Positions 25,436-34,565 of a DNA stretch of 64,000 nucleotides are shown piece after piece. The first letter of the stretch is position 1. Each line of letters opens with the position of its first letter. This stretch comes from DATKQY01 sp035532475 (lineage in GTDB: Bacteria; Actinomycetota; Acidimicrobiia; Acidimicrobiales; Bog-793). Under the pieces are notes generated by a model. It had not been told where the DNA came from. It saw only the letters and a list, made by a program, of their open reading frames with translations, and searched no databases. The position numbers and the translations under genes were made by a program. Location of the stretch: NCBI GenBank assembly GCA_035532475.1, contig DATKQY010000069.1, positions 1-64,000 of the forward strand, read 5' to 3'.

Positions 25436-27649
25436 TCAACCGCCGGTAACCGCCACCGCCGTCACCGGGGCCGGGAGCGCGACGTGCACGGGCGAGCCGT
25501 AGAAGGTGGCATCGCCGTAGTTGTAGACGTTCCCTCCGGAGCTCACGAGGTAGTAGCCCTTGACGTCGAGCGTCGCCGCGAAGGCGACGACGGGACGCGG
25601 CAGCCGAACCGTGGCCTTCGAACCGTAGAAGCGCGCCGCGCCGAAGTTGTACACGTTGCCGCCCGAGCTCACGAGCCAGTAGCCCGTACCGTCGCGGGTC
25701 GCGCCGAAGGCGACGATCGGGTGGGGCAGCTGCACGCCGGCCTTCGAGCCGTAAAACGCTGCGTCGCCGTAGTTGAGGACGTTGCCGCGCGAGGTCACGA
25801 GCCAGTAGCCGTTGCCGTCGGGCGAGGAAGCGACGGCGACGACCGGGCGGGTTCTCGGGTTCACGACGAGCGACGAGTACGTGTGGGCGTCGCCGTAGGG
25901 GTGCACCGAGCCGTCCCGACACACGAGCCAGTACCCGTGGCCGTCCGGGGTGGTCGCGAACGCAGAGACAGGAGAGGAGAGGCGCGCTCCGGCCGCCGAG
26001 CCGTAGAAGGGCGCGCCGCCGAAGTTGTAGACGTCACCGAGCTGGGTCACGAGGTAGTAGCCGCCGCTCCCCGGGCTCGCGGCGATCGCCATCACGGCCC
26101 GGGTCTTCGGGTCGAGCGAGAGCGATGACGCGGTCGACGCGCCCCCGTACGCGTACACGGTTCCCGATGCTCCCGAGATCAGGTATCCGGGCGACGGAGA
26201 GCGGTCGATCGTGATCTTCAGCAGCTGGCCAGTCGTCGAGACGCCGTTCGTGGCGAACAGGCGGATGGTGAAGGTGCCGGGGACGCCGGCCGCACGGCCC
26301 GACAGCACCGCCGAACCGTTCGAGTACGCGGTGAAGGACATCCCGACCGGGAGCACGCCGGACTCGGCGATCGTCGCCGTCGGGGCTCCAGAGACCACGA
26401 CGGCGAAGCGGGAGGGGACTCCGAGATAGAAGACCGCCGACTCGGGGCTCGTGAACGCCGGGGGCACTCCGGCGAAGTACGCCTCCGCGCTCGCCAGCGC
26501 CGCCCCGTTCGCGCCCGCGCCACCGGCGAGGAGGACCGTTCCGCTCGGCAGCAGCACTCCGGCCGCGTCGGTGCGCGCGGCGCCGAGCGACCCGGTCGCC
26601 GCCCACACCCCCGCGGCGGGGTCGTAGAGCTCCGCGGAACCGAGGGACGTAGCCGCGCTGGTCTCGCCGCCTGCCACGAGCACCTTCCCGTTCGGGAGGA
26701 GCATCGCGGTCGCGTTGCCCCTCGCCGTGCTGAGGGATCCAGTGCTCGTCCACTGGTTCGTCGCGGGGTTGAACAGCTCCGCCGAGGAGCGCGCGCTCCC
26801 CGTGGTGGAGAAGCCCCCGGCGCTCACGACGGTGCCGTTTGCGAGCAGCGTGGCCGTGGCGTGCGACCGAGCCGTGCTGAGCGAGTCCGCGGTCGACCAC
26901 GTGTTGGTGCTCGGGTCGTAGAGCTCGGAGGAGGCGAGCGAGGCGTTCACCGGTCCGGTCCCACCGGCGACGAGGACCTTCCCGCTCGTGAGCAGGGTCG
27001 CCGTCTCGAAGGCCCGGGGCGTCGAGAGCGGGGCCGCGCCCGCCCAGGTGTTCGTCGCCGGGTCGTAGACCTGGACGGAGGCTGAGGGTGTCGGCGCGCC
27101 CGCCGTGCCGGTGTCACCACCGACGACCAGCAGCCGCCCGTCCTGGAGCACGACCGCAGACGCCCCGAAGCAGGCGGTCGGCATCGGCGCCGCCTGTGCG
27201 AACGTCCCGGTCACGGGGTCGTACAGCTCGGCCGAGGCGGTCGCGGTCGCGGACCCACCAGATCCCGTCAGACCGCCGACGACGAGGACGTCCCCCGTCG
27301 GCAGCAGGGTCGCGCTTGTCTCGTCGCGTGCGAGCGCGAGTGACCCTGTCGCCGTCCAGCTTCCCGTGAGCGCGTTGTACAGCTCGGCCGAGGCTGTCGG
27401 GGTTGCCGAGGGGAGCGATCCCGTCAGACCGCCGACGACGAGGACGTCCCCCGTCGGCAGCAGGGTCGCGCTGGCCTCGAACCGGGCCGTTCCGAGCGCG
27501 CCGGCCGGCGCCCAGGTGGCGAGCGTCGCCGCGCCGGCGACCGGTGGAATCGCCACCAGCGCGAGGAGGGTCGACGCGACCACGACGGCCGCGGTCGCCC
27601 GCGCGGCCCTCCGGCCGTGGGGGCCCGGCGCGCCTGCCGTGCCGCTCAT
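25436..27649 (-). CDS. Exported kelch-propeller protein with C-terminal six-repeat domain
   Basis: A 737-residue exported protein. Signal peptide: RRAARATAAVVVASTLLALV then PPVAGAA. Seven kelch-like units follow (each ASATLLPTGDVLVVGG with ELYDPxTxxW), forming one seven-bladed propeller at about 45-390. A short Ig-like segment (FTSPESAVFYLGVPSRFAV) comes next. The C-terminal 250 residues hold six repeats of about 42 residues with GYWLVSSGGNVYNFG and FYGSKAxVxLPxP elements. The start is uncertain: upstream in-frame ATGs at 27670 and 27685 and a GTG at 27730 exist. Likely a surface or envelope protein for binding glycans or proteins; no catalytic motif seen. Confidence 0.75.
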   Translation of the reverse strand: MSGTAGAPGPHGRRAARATAAVVVASTLLALVAIPPVAGAATLATWAPAGALGTARFEASATLLPTGDVLVVGGLTGSLPSATPTASAELYNALTGSWTATGSLALARDETSATLLPTGDVLVVGGLTGSGGSATATASAELYDPVTGTFAQAAPMPTACFGASAVVLQDGRLLVVGGDTGTAGAPTPSASVQVYDPATNTWAGAAPLSTPRAFETATLLTSGKVLVAGGTGPVNASLASSELYDPSTNTWSTADSLSTARSHATATLLANGTVVSAGGFSTTGSARSSAELFNPATNQWTSTGSLSTARGNATAMLLPNGKVLVAGGETSAATSLGSAELYDPAAGVWAATGSLGAARTDAAGVLLPSGTVLLAGGAGANGAALASAEAYFAGVPPAFTSPESAVFYLGVPSRFAVVVSGAPTATIAESGVLPVGMSFTAYSNGSAVLSGRAAGVPGTFTIRLFATNGVSTTGQLLKITIDRSPSPGYLISGASGTVYAYGGASTASSLSLDPKTRAVMAIAASPGSGGYYLVTQLGDVYNFGGAPFYGSAAGARLSSPVSAFATTPDGHGYWLVCRDGSVHPYGDAHTYSSLVVNPRTRPVVAVASSPDGNGYWLVTSRGNVLNYGDAAFYGSKAGVQLPHPIVAFGATRDGTGYWLVSSGGNVYNFGAARFYGSKATVRLPRPVVAFAATLDVKGYYLVSSGGNVYNYGDATFYGSPVHVALPAPVTAVAVTGG

Positions 27650-28442
27650 CTCGTCTGGGTGGACGTTCATTCGCCGGAACGACATCGGGATCACCGCCAG
27701 ACCCCTGTCACCGGCCTGTCGTCGGGGCACGGCGACATGCGGAGTGCCAAAGACACGTTCGTCTACGACGACAGCTATAAGTGTCGCCCCCTCAGGCGGG
27801 CGGCGGCAGTGCCGAACGGCAGGTTCTCTCTGTTTGCCCCGGGATCTCGCCTCTCGGCCGCCCGCTCAGCCCCAGGCTCCTGCGGTCCTGGCGTCGCGAG
27901 CTGAGTCGGGCGAGCTTCGTGCTGCGGCGGTCGATCCGGGCGAGGGGAATGGCCCCGGAGGTGCCGGGCTCGGGCGTGAGCGATCCGGTCTCTCGTGGGG
28001 GCGCTCGAGCCCTGCGCCTCCTCGCTGTCGCTCGCGGCGGGAGGTTCGCGGCCCGTGCGCTCGGTGCCGCGACCTCCACGATCGAGAGCTCGGGCGTGCC
28101 GGACGCGTCCTGCGGGTCAGTCGCGGCCCTGTTCTGCATCGGGGCCGCTACTGAGGACCGCCGAACGACGCCGGCCGCCGGCCGCGACGTGCGGATCCGC
28201 GAAGGTGGCGACGTCGGCACGGCGCCGGTCGCTCCCTCGCCAGCCCGGAGCGCGCGGCACCGACGGGCGATCCTGTCGCCCGACGCCGCTCTTTGGGAAG
28301 GACGGGGAACTGGCTCAACCTCGCGCTCGGTTCGAGCACCGCGTGACCGCCTCTCGCCGGGCGGACAATCGTGGCGATGACGTCGACCGGGCGCCTGCGG
28401 CCGTGGAGGAGCAGCGCGGGGAGCGACGGAGCGCGCGACCCT
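27650..28442. other. Long intergenic region
   Basis: About 790 bases upstream of the kelch gene and downstream of the YgaP-like gene. Short frames on both strands are Arg-rich and lack motifs. No RNA gene recognised. Confidence 0.35.
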
Positions 28443-28697
28443 TCAGGTGCGGGCTTCGGGGAGGATGCGGTCGAGAAGACCCGAGACCGGGCACCAGCCC
28501 GTGGCGACCATGAGCAGCTGGTTCGCCCCGACGGCGGCCGGAATGAGCGCGAACCAGTGGTTCACGCCGGCCGCCAGCGCCGTCCCGGTGATGGTGAAGG
28601 TGCCGGCGAGGAGGAAGAGAATCCGTTGCTTGGGCCACGCGCGTTGCCGACCGCACGACCCGACTGGTGCCGCGCGGAGCTCACTGGGAGAGGTCAT
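28443..28697 (-). CDS. YgaP-like (DUF2892) inner membrane protein
   Basis: An 84-residue two-helix membrane protein with a DUF2892 layout: RILFLLAGTFTITGTALAAG, NHWFALIPAAVGANQLLMVA and the conserved ending TGWCPVSGLLDRIL. The Cys-Pro near the C-terminus is the family signature. In YgaP this domain is fused to a rhodanese; here it stands alone. A CsoR/CstR-like palindrome lies ten bases upstream of the start, so expression may respond to copper or reactive sulfur. Confidence 0.8.
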   Translation of the reverse strand: MTSPSELRAAPVGSCGRQRAWPKQRILFLLAGTFTITGTALAAGVNHWFALIPAAVGANQLLMVATGWCPVSGLLDRILPEART

Positions 28698-28706
28698 GGG
28701 AGGAAT

Positions 28707-28722
28707 ATACCCCAGGGAGTAT
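28707..28722. promoter_or_regulatory. CsoR/CstR-like operator
   Basis: ATACCCCAGGGAGTAT is an imperfect palindrome of the ATACC-GGTAT type bound by CsoR-family copper or persulfide sensors. It lies just upstream of the YgaP-like gene start (28697). Such sites commonly precede sulfur-handling genes. The cognate regulator is not in this window. Confidence 0.55.
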
Positions 28723-28852
28723 GAGGGCCGGTCGATCTCGGCGGTCGTTGTCCCTCGGCTCCCACGGTGCGGCGTGCCCGGGCCGGGTCGGGTGCAGCGG
28801 TAGGCTCCGGCATCCCGGCCGATCCCAGGCGGGCGATCGCTGCGAGGAGTCG

Positions 28853-29686
28853 ATGGCGACCAACCAAGCCGAGAGCCAGCGCTGGAACGACGAACACTGG
28901 ACGCGGGTATGGCCCAAGCGGGAGCGTCTCACGGGCGCCGTGACGGGCCACCTGCTCAGCACCCTCGATCTCCGGCCGGCCGAGCGCGTGCTCGACGTCG
29001 GCTGCGGCGGCGGCAAGACGACACTCCACGCCGCCCAGGCCGTCGGGCCGGATGGCTACGCGCTTGGCGCGGACTTCTCGGCGCCGCTCCTCCGCCTCGC
29101 CGAGCAGCGCGCTCAGGCGTCCAGCCAGAAGAACGTGGCGTTCCACGTCGCCGACGTTCAGCGAGCGAGCCTCCCCGACGGACCGTTCGACGTCGCGATG
29201 AGCCAGTTCGGCGTGATGTTCTTCGACGAGCCGGTGGCGGCCTTCGCCAACATCGGCTCGCACCTGCGTCCCGGCGGTCGGATCGCCTTCGCGTGCTGGC
29301 AGGAGTTGGAGAGGAACCCGTGGTTCTTCGCCCCGGTCATCGCCGCGTTCATCCCTCCGCCGGCGAGCCCCCCGCCGGGCAAGCACGCCACCGGGCCGTT
29401 CGCGCTGTCCGATCCCGCCCGCACGGCGAGAATCCTCAGCAGCGCCGGCTATGGAGAGGTGGAGCGAGCGACCTACGAGATCGAGGTGGACGTCCCGACG
29501 GACGCGGTCGTCGACGACGCGCAGCTGAGCTTCATGGGCGTCGCGCCGGACCGTCACGAGGAGGCGATGGCGGTCGTCGAGCAGCACATGGAGCGCTTCC
29601 GCCTCGACGACTCGACCTCGCGCATCCCGCTGGCGTTCCAGATCTTCACGGCCTCCTGCTGTGCCGAGGGGCCACCCGGACCATGA
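28853..29686 (+). CDS. Class I SAM-dependent methyltransferase
   Basis: A 277-residue methyltransferase. The SAM-binding motif I is VLDVGCGGGKTT (about residue 47), followed by an acidic residue in ALGADFS, motif II at FDVAMSQFGVMFF and motif III at LRPGGRIAFACW. The C-terminal third is a small lid domain. The start at 28853 is supported by GAGGAG 4 bases upstream. The substrate is unknown; the group resembles UbiE/Methyltransf_11 enzymes. Confidence 0.85.
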   Translation: MATNQAESQRWNDEHWTRVWPKRERLTGAVTGHLLSTLDLRPAERVLDVGCGGGKTTLHAAQAVGPDGYALGADFSAPLLRLAEQRAQASSQKNVAFHVADVQRASLPDGPFDVAMSQFGVMFFDEPVAAFANIGSHLRPGGRIAFACWQELERNPWFFAPVIAAFIPPPASPPPGKHATGPFALSDPARTARILSSAGYGEVERATYEIEVDVPTDAVVDDAQLSFMGVAPDRHEEAMAVVEQHMERFRLDDSTSRIPLAFQIFTASCCAEGPPGP

Positions 29687-29909
29687 CCAGGGCCCTCGAA
29701 CGCGCTGCGCCGGCTACCGTGCGGCGGCTCGTCCGAGCGGCACTGCGCTGGTCGGCTCGCAGGACCTGACTGGGTTCTCTCGCCCTGGTCGGAAGGCCGG
29801 CTCCGCTGGCCATCGGGCGCCGACGGACCTCGGAAGAGGGCCAGTTCCAGATGGTCGAGGATCGCCGACGGCTACGTGAGCATCCCCTGGCGCGATCTCA
29901 TCCATTGCG

Positions 29910-31418
29910 TCACAGGTCGTTGCCCGCGTAGGAGAGGTTGAAGCTCTTGTTGGCGAGCGGGAAGTCCGGCACGATCGTGTCGGCCAGGGCAACCGAGAGC
30001 GCTGGCCAGTTGAGGAACGAGGGATCGACCACCTTGCACCGAAGGAGCGTCCCAGCGCGATCGACCTCGACCCGATGGACGATGGCCCCCCGCCAGCCCT
30101 CGACGATCCCGATCCCCGAGCCACCCACGCGTGGAGGGGGCGGTGCGGTGACGCCGAGCGCTGACGCGCTCCTTGCGAGATCGTCGATGACGGCGAGGGA
30201 GACCCGCACCTCGCCGACCCGGACCGAGAATCGCGCCATGACGTCGCCTGTCTCCTCGAGGACGGTGCGGAAGCTCGGGCCGATGTCGACGAAAGGATGG
30301 TCCGCTCGTGCATCGGCGGCGAGGCCCGAGGCGCGAGCGATGACCCCGAGCGTGCCCGTGCCCTCGGCGTCGTCCCGAGCGAGCGCGGCGGTTCCGAGGA
30401 ACCGGTCCATCACGACGGTGTTCGACGTAGCGAGCTCGACGAGCTCCTCGAATCGCCGACCGACCTCGGCGAGCTCGGTCGTCGTCGGCAGCCGGCGGAG
30501 CGACACTCCGCCAGGGCCGATCGCGCCGCGCAGCAACCGGTGCCCGGTCACCCCGGCGTTCAGGCGCAGCAGCACCTCGCGAAGCGTCAGGGCGCGTGCC
30601 TGGGCGAGACCGAAGCCCACGTCGTTGCAGAGCGCACCGATGTCGGCGACGTGGTTGTACACGCGCTCAAGCTCGAGGAGGAGCGCACGGAGCCGGGCCG
30701 CCTCCTCGCCGAGCTCGATCCCGCAGGCCTCCTCGACTGCCAGGCAGTAGGCGAGATTGTGGCCGATCGCGCTGTCTCCGGAGATGCGCTCGGCGAGCGG
30801 GACGGCCGCCTCGACGTCGCGTCCCTCGAAGAGCCGCTCGACGCCCCGGTGCACGAACCACAGCCGTGCCTTCATCTTGAGGATCGTCTCGCCGACGACC
30901 GAGAAGCGGAAGTGCCCCGGCTCGATCAATCCGGCGTGGACCGGGCCGACGGGGATCTCGTAGACGCCGGGACCTTGGACCTCGACGAAGGGGAACGCGC
31001 CGGCGTCGGCACGCATCGGTGGCGGTTCGCCGACCTGGTGGCGCATCGGGTGCCACTCCTTGGGCCAGTGCTGGTGGAGGACGAGCGGCCGGAGGAACGG
31101 GTGGCCGATCGGAACGATCCCGAACAGGTCGTGAACCTCGCGTTCGAACCGGCTGGCGGGGAACGACAGCCGGCCGAGGGAGGGCACTGCGGGGTTCGCG
31201 GGGTCGAGTCGCACCTGCAGCTCGGTCCGGCGGTCCGGGGCTCGCGCCACGAAGACGTACACGACCCGGAGGACGTCGCCGTCATCGTGGGCCGCGACCG
31301 AGGCGAGGCGAAAGGACGAGGCGAACAGGCTCGTCGACGCCGCGACGAGCTCGTCGGCGGCGATCGAGAGGTGCTCGCGGACGGCCGACGCCGGCTGAGG
31401 GTCGTCTCGGGGAGTCAA
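29910..31418 (-). CDS. HycE/NuoCD-like large subunit lacking NiFe ligands
   Basis: A 502-residue fused protein. Residues 15-120 correspond to the NuoC/30-kDa domain (FEREVHDLFGIVPIGHPFLR) and residues 145-502 to the NuoD/hydrogenase large-subunit domain. The first NiFe ligand motif, ERxCGxC in hydrogenases, is ERISGDSAIGHN (210-221). The C-terminal DPCxxC is replaced by KSFNLSYAGNDL. All four Ni-binding cysteines are therefore missing, so it cannot hold a NiFe centre. It corresponds to Rv0087 (hycE) by gene order. The start is a TTG chosen because no ATG/GTG precedes the homologous region in frame. Confidence 0.85.
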   Translation of the reverse strand: MTPRDDPQPASAVREHLSIAADELVAASTSLFASSFRLASVAAHDDGDVLRVVYVFVARAPDRRTELQVRLDPANPAVPSLGRLSFPASRFEREVHDLFGIVPIGHPFLRPLVLHQHWPKEWHPMRHQVGEPPPMRADAGAFPFVEVQGPGVYEIPVGPVHAGLIEPGHFRFSVVGETILKMKARLWFVHRGVERLFEGRDVEAAVPLAERISGDSAIGHNLAYCLAVEEACGIELGEEAARLRALLLELERVYNHVADIGALCNDVGFGLAQARALTLREVLLRLNAGVTGHRLLRGAIGPGGVSLRRLPTTTELAEVGRRFEELVELATSNTVVMDRFLGTAALARDDAEGTGTLGVIARASGLAADARADHPFVDIGPSFRTVLEETGDVMARFSVRVGEVRVSLAVIDDLARSASALGVTAPPPPRVGGSGIGIVEGWRGAIVHRVEVDRAGTLLRCKVVDPSFLNWPALSVALADTIVPDFPLANKSFNLSYAGNDL

Positions 31419-31462
31419 CGGACGCCCCCGCCCACCGCCTGCTCCGGCTCGCCCGACACGAC

Positions 31463-32938
31463 TCAGGCCGCGACGACGCGCGCTGCGGCGTGCAGCAGGG
31501 ACTGGAGGGGCCACGCGACGACGCCGAAGAGGGCGCAGGCGACGAGTCCGGAGATCAGCGGGACGGTGACGAGGCGCGAGGTGGCGGGGAGCGGCGCGGC
31601 CCCGGCGGCGTCGCCTAGGAGGAGGTGTCGGCCGTGGGCCGTCACCACGGCGAATATCACCGCCATGCACACGAGCGAGACCGCCGCGACCCAGCCGAGG
31701 CCGACGGCGATCTCGGCGCGGATCATGTTCAGTTCGCTCACGAACAGGCTGAACGGCGGAAGACCGAGGAGGGCCACGAGGCCGAAGCCGAAGATCCCGC
31801 CGAGCACGGGCCGTCGGGACAAGAGCGCGGGGACCTTGGCGATCTCGCTCGTCCCCTCGACGAGGAGGATCTCGCCCGAGGCGAGGAAGAGCACCGCCTT
31901 GGCGAGCCCGTGACCGAGGATGTGCAACAGCACCGCCGCGATCGCGAGCGAGCTCCCCGCCGCGGCGCCGAGGGCGATGAGGCCCATGTGCTCGATGCTG
32001 TGATACGCGAGCATTCGCTTGTAGTCCTTCTGCGTGATCAGCAGCGAGGACGCAAGGAGGAGGGAGCCGAGCCCGACCACGACGAGGAGCGTGCGCGTGT
32101 AGCCGAGCCCGAGGGCGCCGTCGGCGACGGACTTGAAGCGCAGCAGCGCGTAGAAGGCGACGGTGAGCAGCACCCCCGACATCAACGCGGAGACGGGAGC
32201 CGGCGCCTGGCTGTGCGCGTCGGGGAGCCAGCTGTGCATCGGGGCGAGGCCGACCTTGGTCCCGTAGCCGAGGATGAGAAGGGCCATCGCGAGCCGCATC
32301 ACCCCAGGGTCCAGGTGGCGCGAGACCACCATGAGCGAGGCCCAGTCGAGGGCTCCCGCTCCGTGCACGGGTCCGGGATGCCCGCCGACGTGCAGCGCCG
32401 CGAAGTAGACGAGCACCGTGCCGAGGAACGCCAGCGCGATGCCGACCGAGCAGATGACGACGTACTTCCACGACGCCTCGAGCGCTCCGTTCGTTCGCCG
32501 GTGGCCGACGAGGAAGGTCGTCGCGATCGTCGTCGCCTCGATGCTGACCCACATCACCCCGAGATTCGCGGCCAGCACCGCGCCGAGCATGCAGGTCACG
32601 AACACCTGGACGAGGACCGCGTACAACGACGCGTGCCGGGCGCTCGAGTCGCCCCGTTCGATCTCGGCGCCGAGGTAACGGATCGCCTGGAGGGCCGCGA
32701 GAAGCGCGATCGTGCCGATCACGACGACCATGAACGAGCTGAGCGCGTCGGCTCGGAGCCCTCCGTCGAGCGCGCCGAGTGGACGTCGGTTCACCGTGTC
32801 GGCGCACAGGCCGATGCCGAGCGCGAGCACGGCGCCGTTGGCGAGCGTCGTCATCCAGCCCACCCACCGCCGCCAGGGCACGATGGCGGCCGTCGCCCCG
32901 GCGACGAGTGGCACGGCGAGCGTGGCGTAGATGAGCAT
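31463..32938 (-). CDS. HycQ/HyfF-like proton-conducting membrane subunit
   Basis: A 491-residue protein with about fourteen hydrophobic segments, of the NuoL/M/N antiporter family. Key features are VMWVSIEATTIATTFLV (glutamate of helix 5), GYGTKVGLAPMHSWLPDAHS (the helix-7/8 lysine region), and a central KDYKRMLAYHSIEHMGLIAL with conserved Lys and His. It resembles HyfF and Rv0086. The ATG overlaps the upstream stop by one base (TGATG). It probably forms part of the ion-pumping arm of the complex. Confidence 0.88.
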   Translation of the reverse strand: MLIYATLAVPLVAGATAAIVPWRRWVGWMTTLANGAVLALGIGLCADTVNRRPLGALDGGLRADALSSFMVVVIGTIALLAALQAIRYLGAEIERGDSSARHASLYAVLVQVFVTCMLGAVLAANLGVMWVSIEATTIATTFLVGHRRTNGALEASWKYVVICSVGIALAFLGTVLVYFAALHVGGHPGPVHGAGALDWASLMVVSRHLDPGVMRLAMALLILGYGTKVGLAPMHSWLPDAHSQAPAPVSALMSGVLLTVAFYALLRFKSVADGALGLGYTRTLLVVVGLGSLLLASSLLITQKDYKRMLAYHSIEHMGLIALGAAAGSSLAIAAVLLHILGHGLAKAVLFLASGEILLVEGTSEIAKVPALLSRRPVLGGIFGFGLVALLGLPPFSLFVSELNMIRAEIAVGLGWVAAVSLVCMAVIFAVVTAHGRHLLLGDAAGAAPLPATSRLVTVPLISGLVACALFGVVAWPLQSLLHAAARVVAA

Positions 32939-33597
32939 CAGTCGTGGAGCTCGCGGAGCTGGTCGAGGTCGACGGCGCCGAAGCGGGTGTGCATCGTCGT
33001 CGCGAGCACCCGGAGCACGACGACGACGAGGAGGACGTCGAGCGACGCGCCGAGCTCGACGACGAGCGGCACCCCGGCGGTGAGGAGGAAGCCGACAAGG
33101 GCGACCCCGTTGTCCACGAGCAGCAGGCCGACGATCTGTGAGACGGCCTTGCGCCTCGTGGCGAGCAGGAAGAAGCCGACGAGCAGTGTCGCGACGCCGA
33201 TCGGGGCGAGGCGCGAGGCGGTGCTCGGCAAGAGCGCCGTCACCTTCGCGCTGGCGAGGTAGGCGACGACGACGAGGAGCGCCGCGGCGACGAGCGAGGC
33301 CGGCACGTTGACGAGTGGCGTGGCCTCCCGGCTGCGGGGATCGTGACGGACGACTCGGCGCAGGAGCCACGGGATGACGAGTCCCTTGGCGAGGAGCACG
33401 ACCCCGGCCGTGACGCCGAGCGCGGCGTCATGGTCGTGGGAGGCGAGCACCCCGGCGACCGTGCTGAGCGCCACCGCCTGCAAGGCGAGGAGCGAAACGA
33501 TCGCCCGAAGGTCGCGCCGCCACAGCGTCAGCACGGCGCAGACCAGCACCGCGCCAGCCGCCAGGTCGAGCACCTCGACGTAGGCGGGCCCGGTCAT
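32938..33597 (-). CDS. HyfE/HycP-like membrane subunit
   Basis: A 219-residue, seven-segment membrane protein of the HyfE family (an NuoK-related subunit). The segment QIVGLLLVDNGVALVGFLLT carries the acidic helix residue of NuoK-like proteins. Corresponds to Rv0085. Start overlaps the HycD-like stop by ATGA, and its end overlaps the next start, indicating tight translational coupling. Confidence 0.85.
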   Translation of the reverse strand: MTGPAYVEVLDLAAGAVLVCAVLTLWRRDLRAIVSLLALQAVALSTVAGVLASHDHDAALGVTAGVVLLAKGLVIPWLLRRVVRHDPRSREATPLVNVPASLVAAALLVVVAYLASAKVTALLPSTASRLAPIGVATLLVGFFLLATRRKAVSQIVGLLLVDNGVALVGFLLTAGVPLVVELGASLDVLLVVVVLRVLATTMHTRFGAVDLDQLRELHD

Positions 33598-34565
33598 CGG
33601 GTGACCAGCCCCGCGACGACGGCGAGCACCGCGAGCACGAAGCCGCCCGCGAGCAGCTCGGGCACCCGGAAGAGCCGCAGTTTCGCGGTCGAGACCTCAA
33701 GCAGGGCGATGGCGACGGCGATGGCGGCGGTCTTGGCGCCGAGGGCCACGAGCCCGATCACGACCGCTGCAGGGCTTGTCGTCGTCGCGATTCCCCAAGG
33801 GAAGAACAGGTTCGCCACGAGCGCGAACAGCAGGCCGAGCCGCATCGCCTCACCGAGGGTGACGAGCCCGAGCTCGGGACCCGCGTACTCGAGGACCATC
33901 GCCTCGTGGATCATCGTCAGCTCGAGGTGGGTCGAGGGGTTGTCGACCGGGATCCTGCCGGTCTCGGCGATCACCACGACGACGAGCGCGACGAGGGCGC
34001 ACAGACGTCCAGGACTCGCCGCCCACGCCGGGTGCGCCAGCGTGGCGGAAACGATCGCGGGCAGGTTTGAGGTCCCGGCCTGGACCGACAAGGCCAGGAC
34101 GGCGACCAAAAGGGCGGGCTCGGCGAGCGCGCCGATCGTCATCGCCCGGCTCGCCCCCATACCGCCGAACGCGGTGCCCGGATCGAGGCCGGCGAGCGCG
34201 AGCGCGACCGACCCGGTGAGAAGGAGGTAGACGACGACGAACAGGTCGGCGCCCTGCCGAAGGACCGGGGCGGTCGTGACAAGGGGGGTGATCGCGACGG
34301 CGACCGCAGCGGAGGCGACGAGCACGAACGGCGCCAGGGGGAGCACGGCGCTCGCATGCTCGGCGTGCACGGCCTCCTTGCCCACGAGCTTTCGCAGGTC
34401 CAAGAGGGGCTGGCGGATCGGCGCTCCGGTGCGACCCTCGGCGCGCGCCCGGACCTTTGCCATCAGGCCGACGAGCAACGGGCCGCCGAGCACGACCGCG
34501 CCGAGCTGGATGAGCGACGCGGCGACCGCTGCGCCGAGCCCCGACGCCTGGACGGTGGCGCTCAT
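33594..34565 (-). CDS. HycD/NuoH-like membrane subunit
   Basis: A 323-residue membrane protein of the NuoH/HycD family. It has eight hydrophobic segments and the family-specific loop motifs GAPIRQPLLDLRKLVGKEAV, AETGRIPVDNPSTHLELTMI and EAMVLEYAGPELGL. NuoH-type subunits link the peripheral arm to the ion-translocating subunits. The start is the ATG at 34565, overlapping the upstream gene stop; a longer open frame upstream is antisense noise. Corresponds to Rv0084. Confidence 0.9.
   Translation of the reverse strand: MSATVQASGLGAAVAASLIQLGAVVLGGPLLVGLMAKVRARAEGRTGAPIRQPLLDLRKLVGKEAVHAEHASAVLPLAPFVLVASAAVAVAITPLVTTAPVLRQGADLFVVVYLLLTGSVALALAGLDPGTAFGGMGASRAMTIGALAEPALLVAVLALSVQAGTSNLPAIVSATLAHPAWAASPGRLCALVALVVVVIAETGRIPVDNPSTHLELTMIHEAMVLEYAGPELGLVTLGEAMRLGLLFALVANLFFPWGIATTTSPAAVVIGLVALGAKTAAIAVAIALLEVSTAKLRLFRVPELLAGGFVLAVLAVVAGLVTR

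Noticed and set aside
29910..31418. Calling the complex a functional [NiFe] hydrogenase or formate hydrogenlyase
   Set aside because: All four Cys ligands of the Ni site are replaced in the large subunit, and no maturation or formate dehydrogenase genes are present in the window.
30297..31913. Long plus-strand open frame opposite the hyc-like genes
   Set aside because: Antisense shadow caused by GC-rich codon bias: composition is Arg/Glu/Asp-rich with no motif, and the minus strand encodes clear membrane subunits there.
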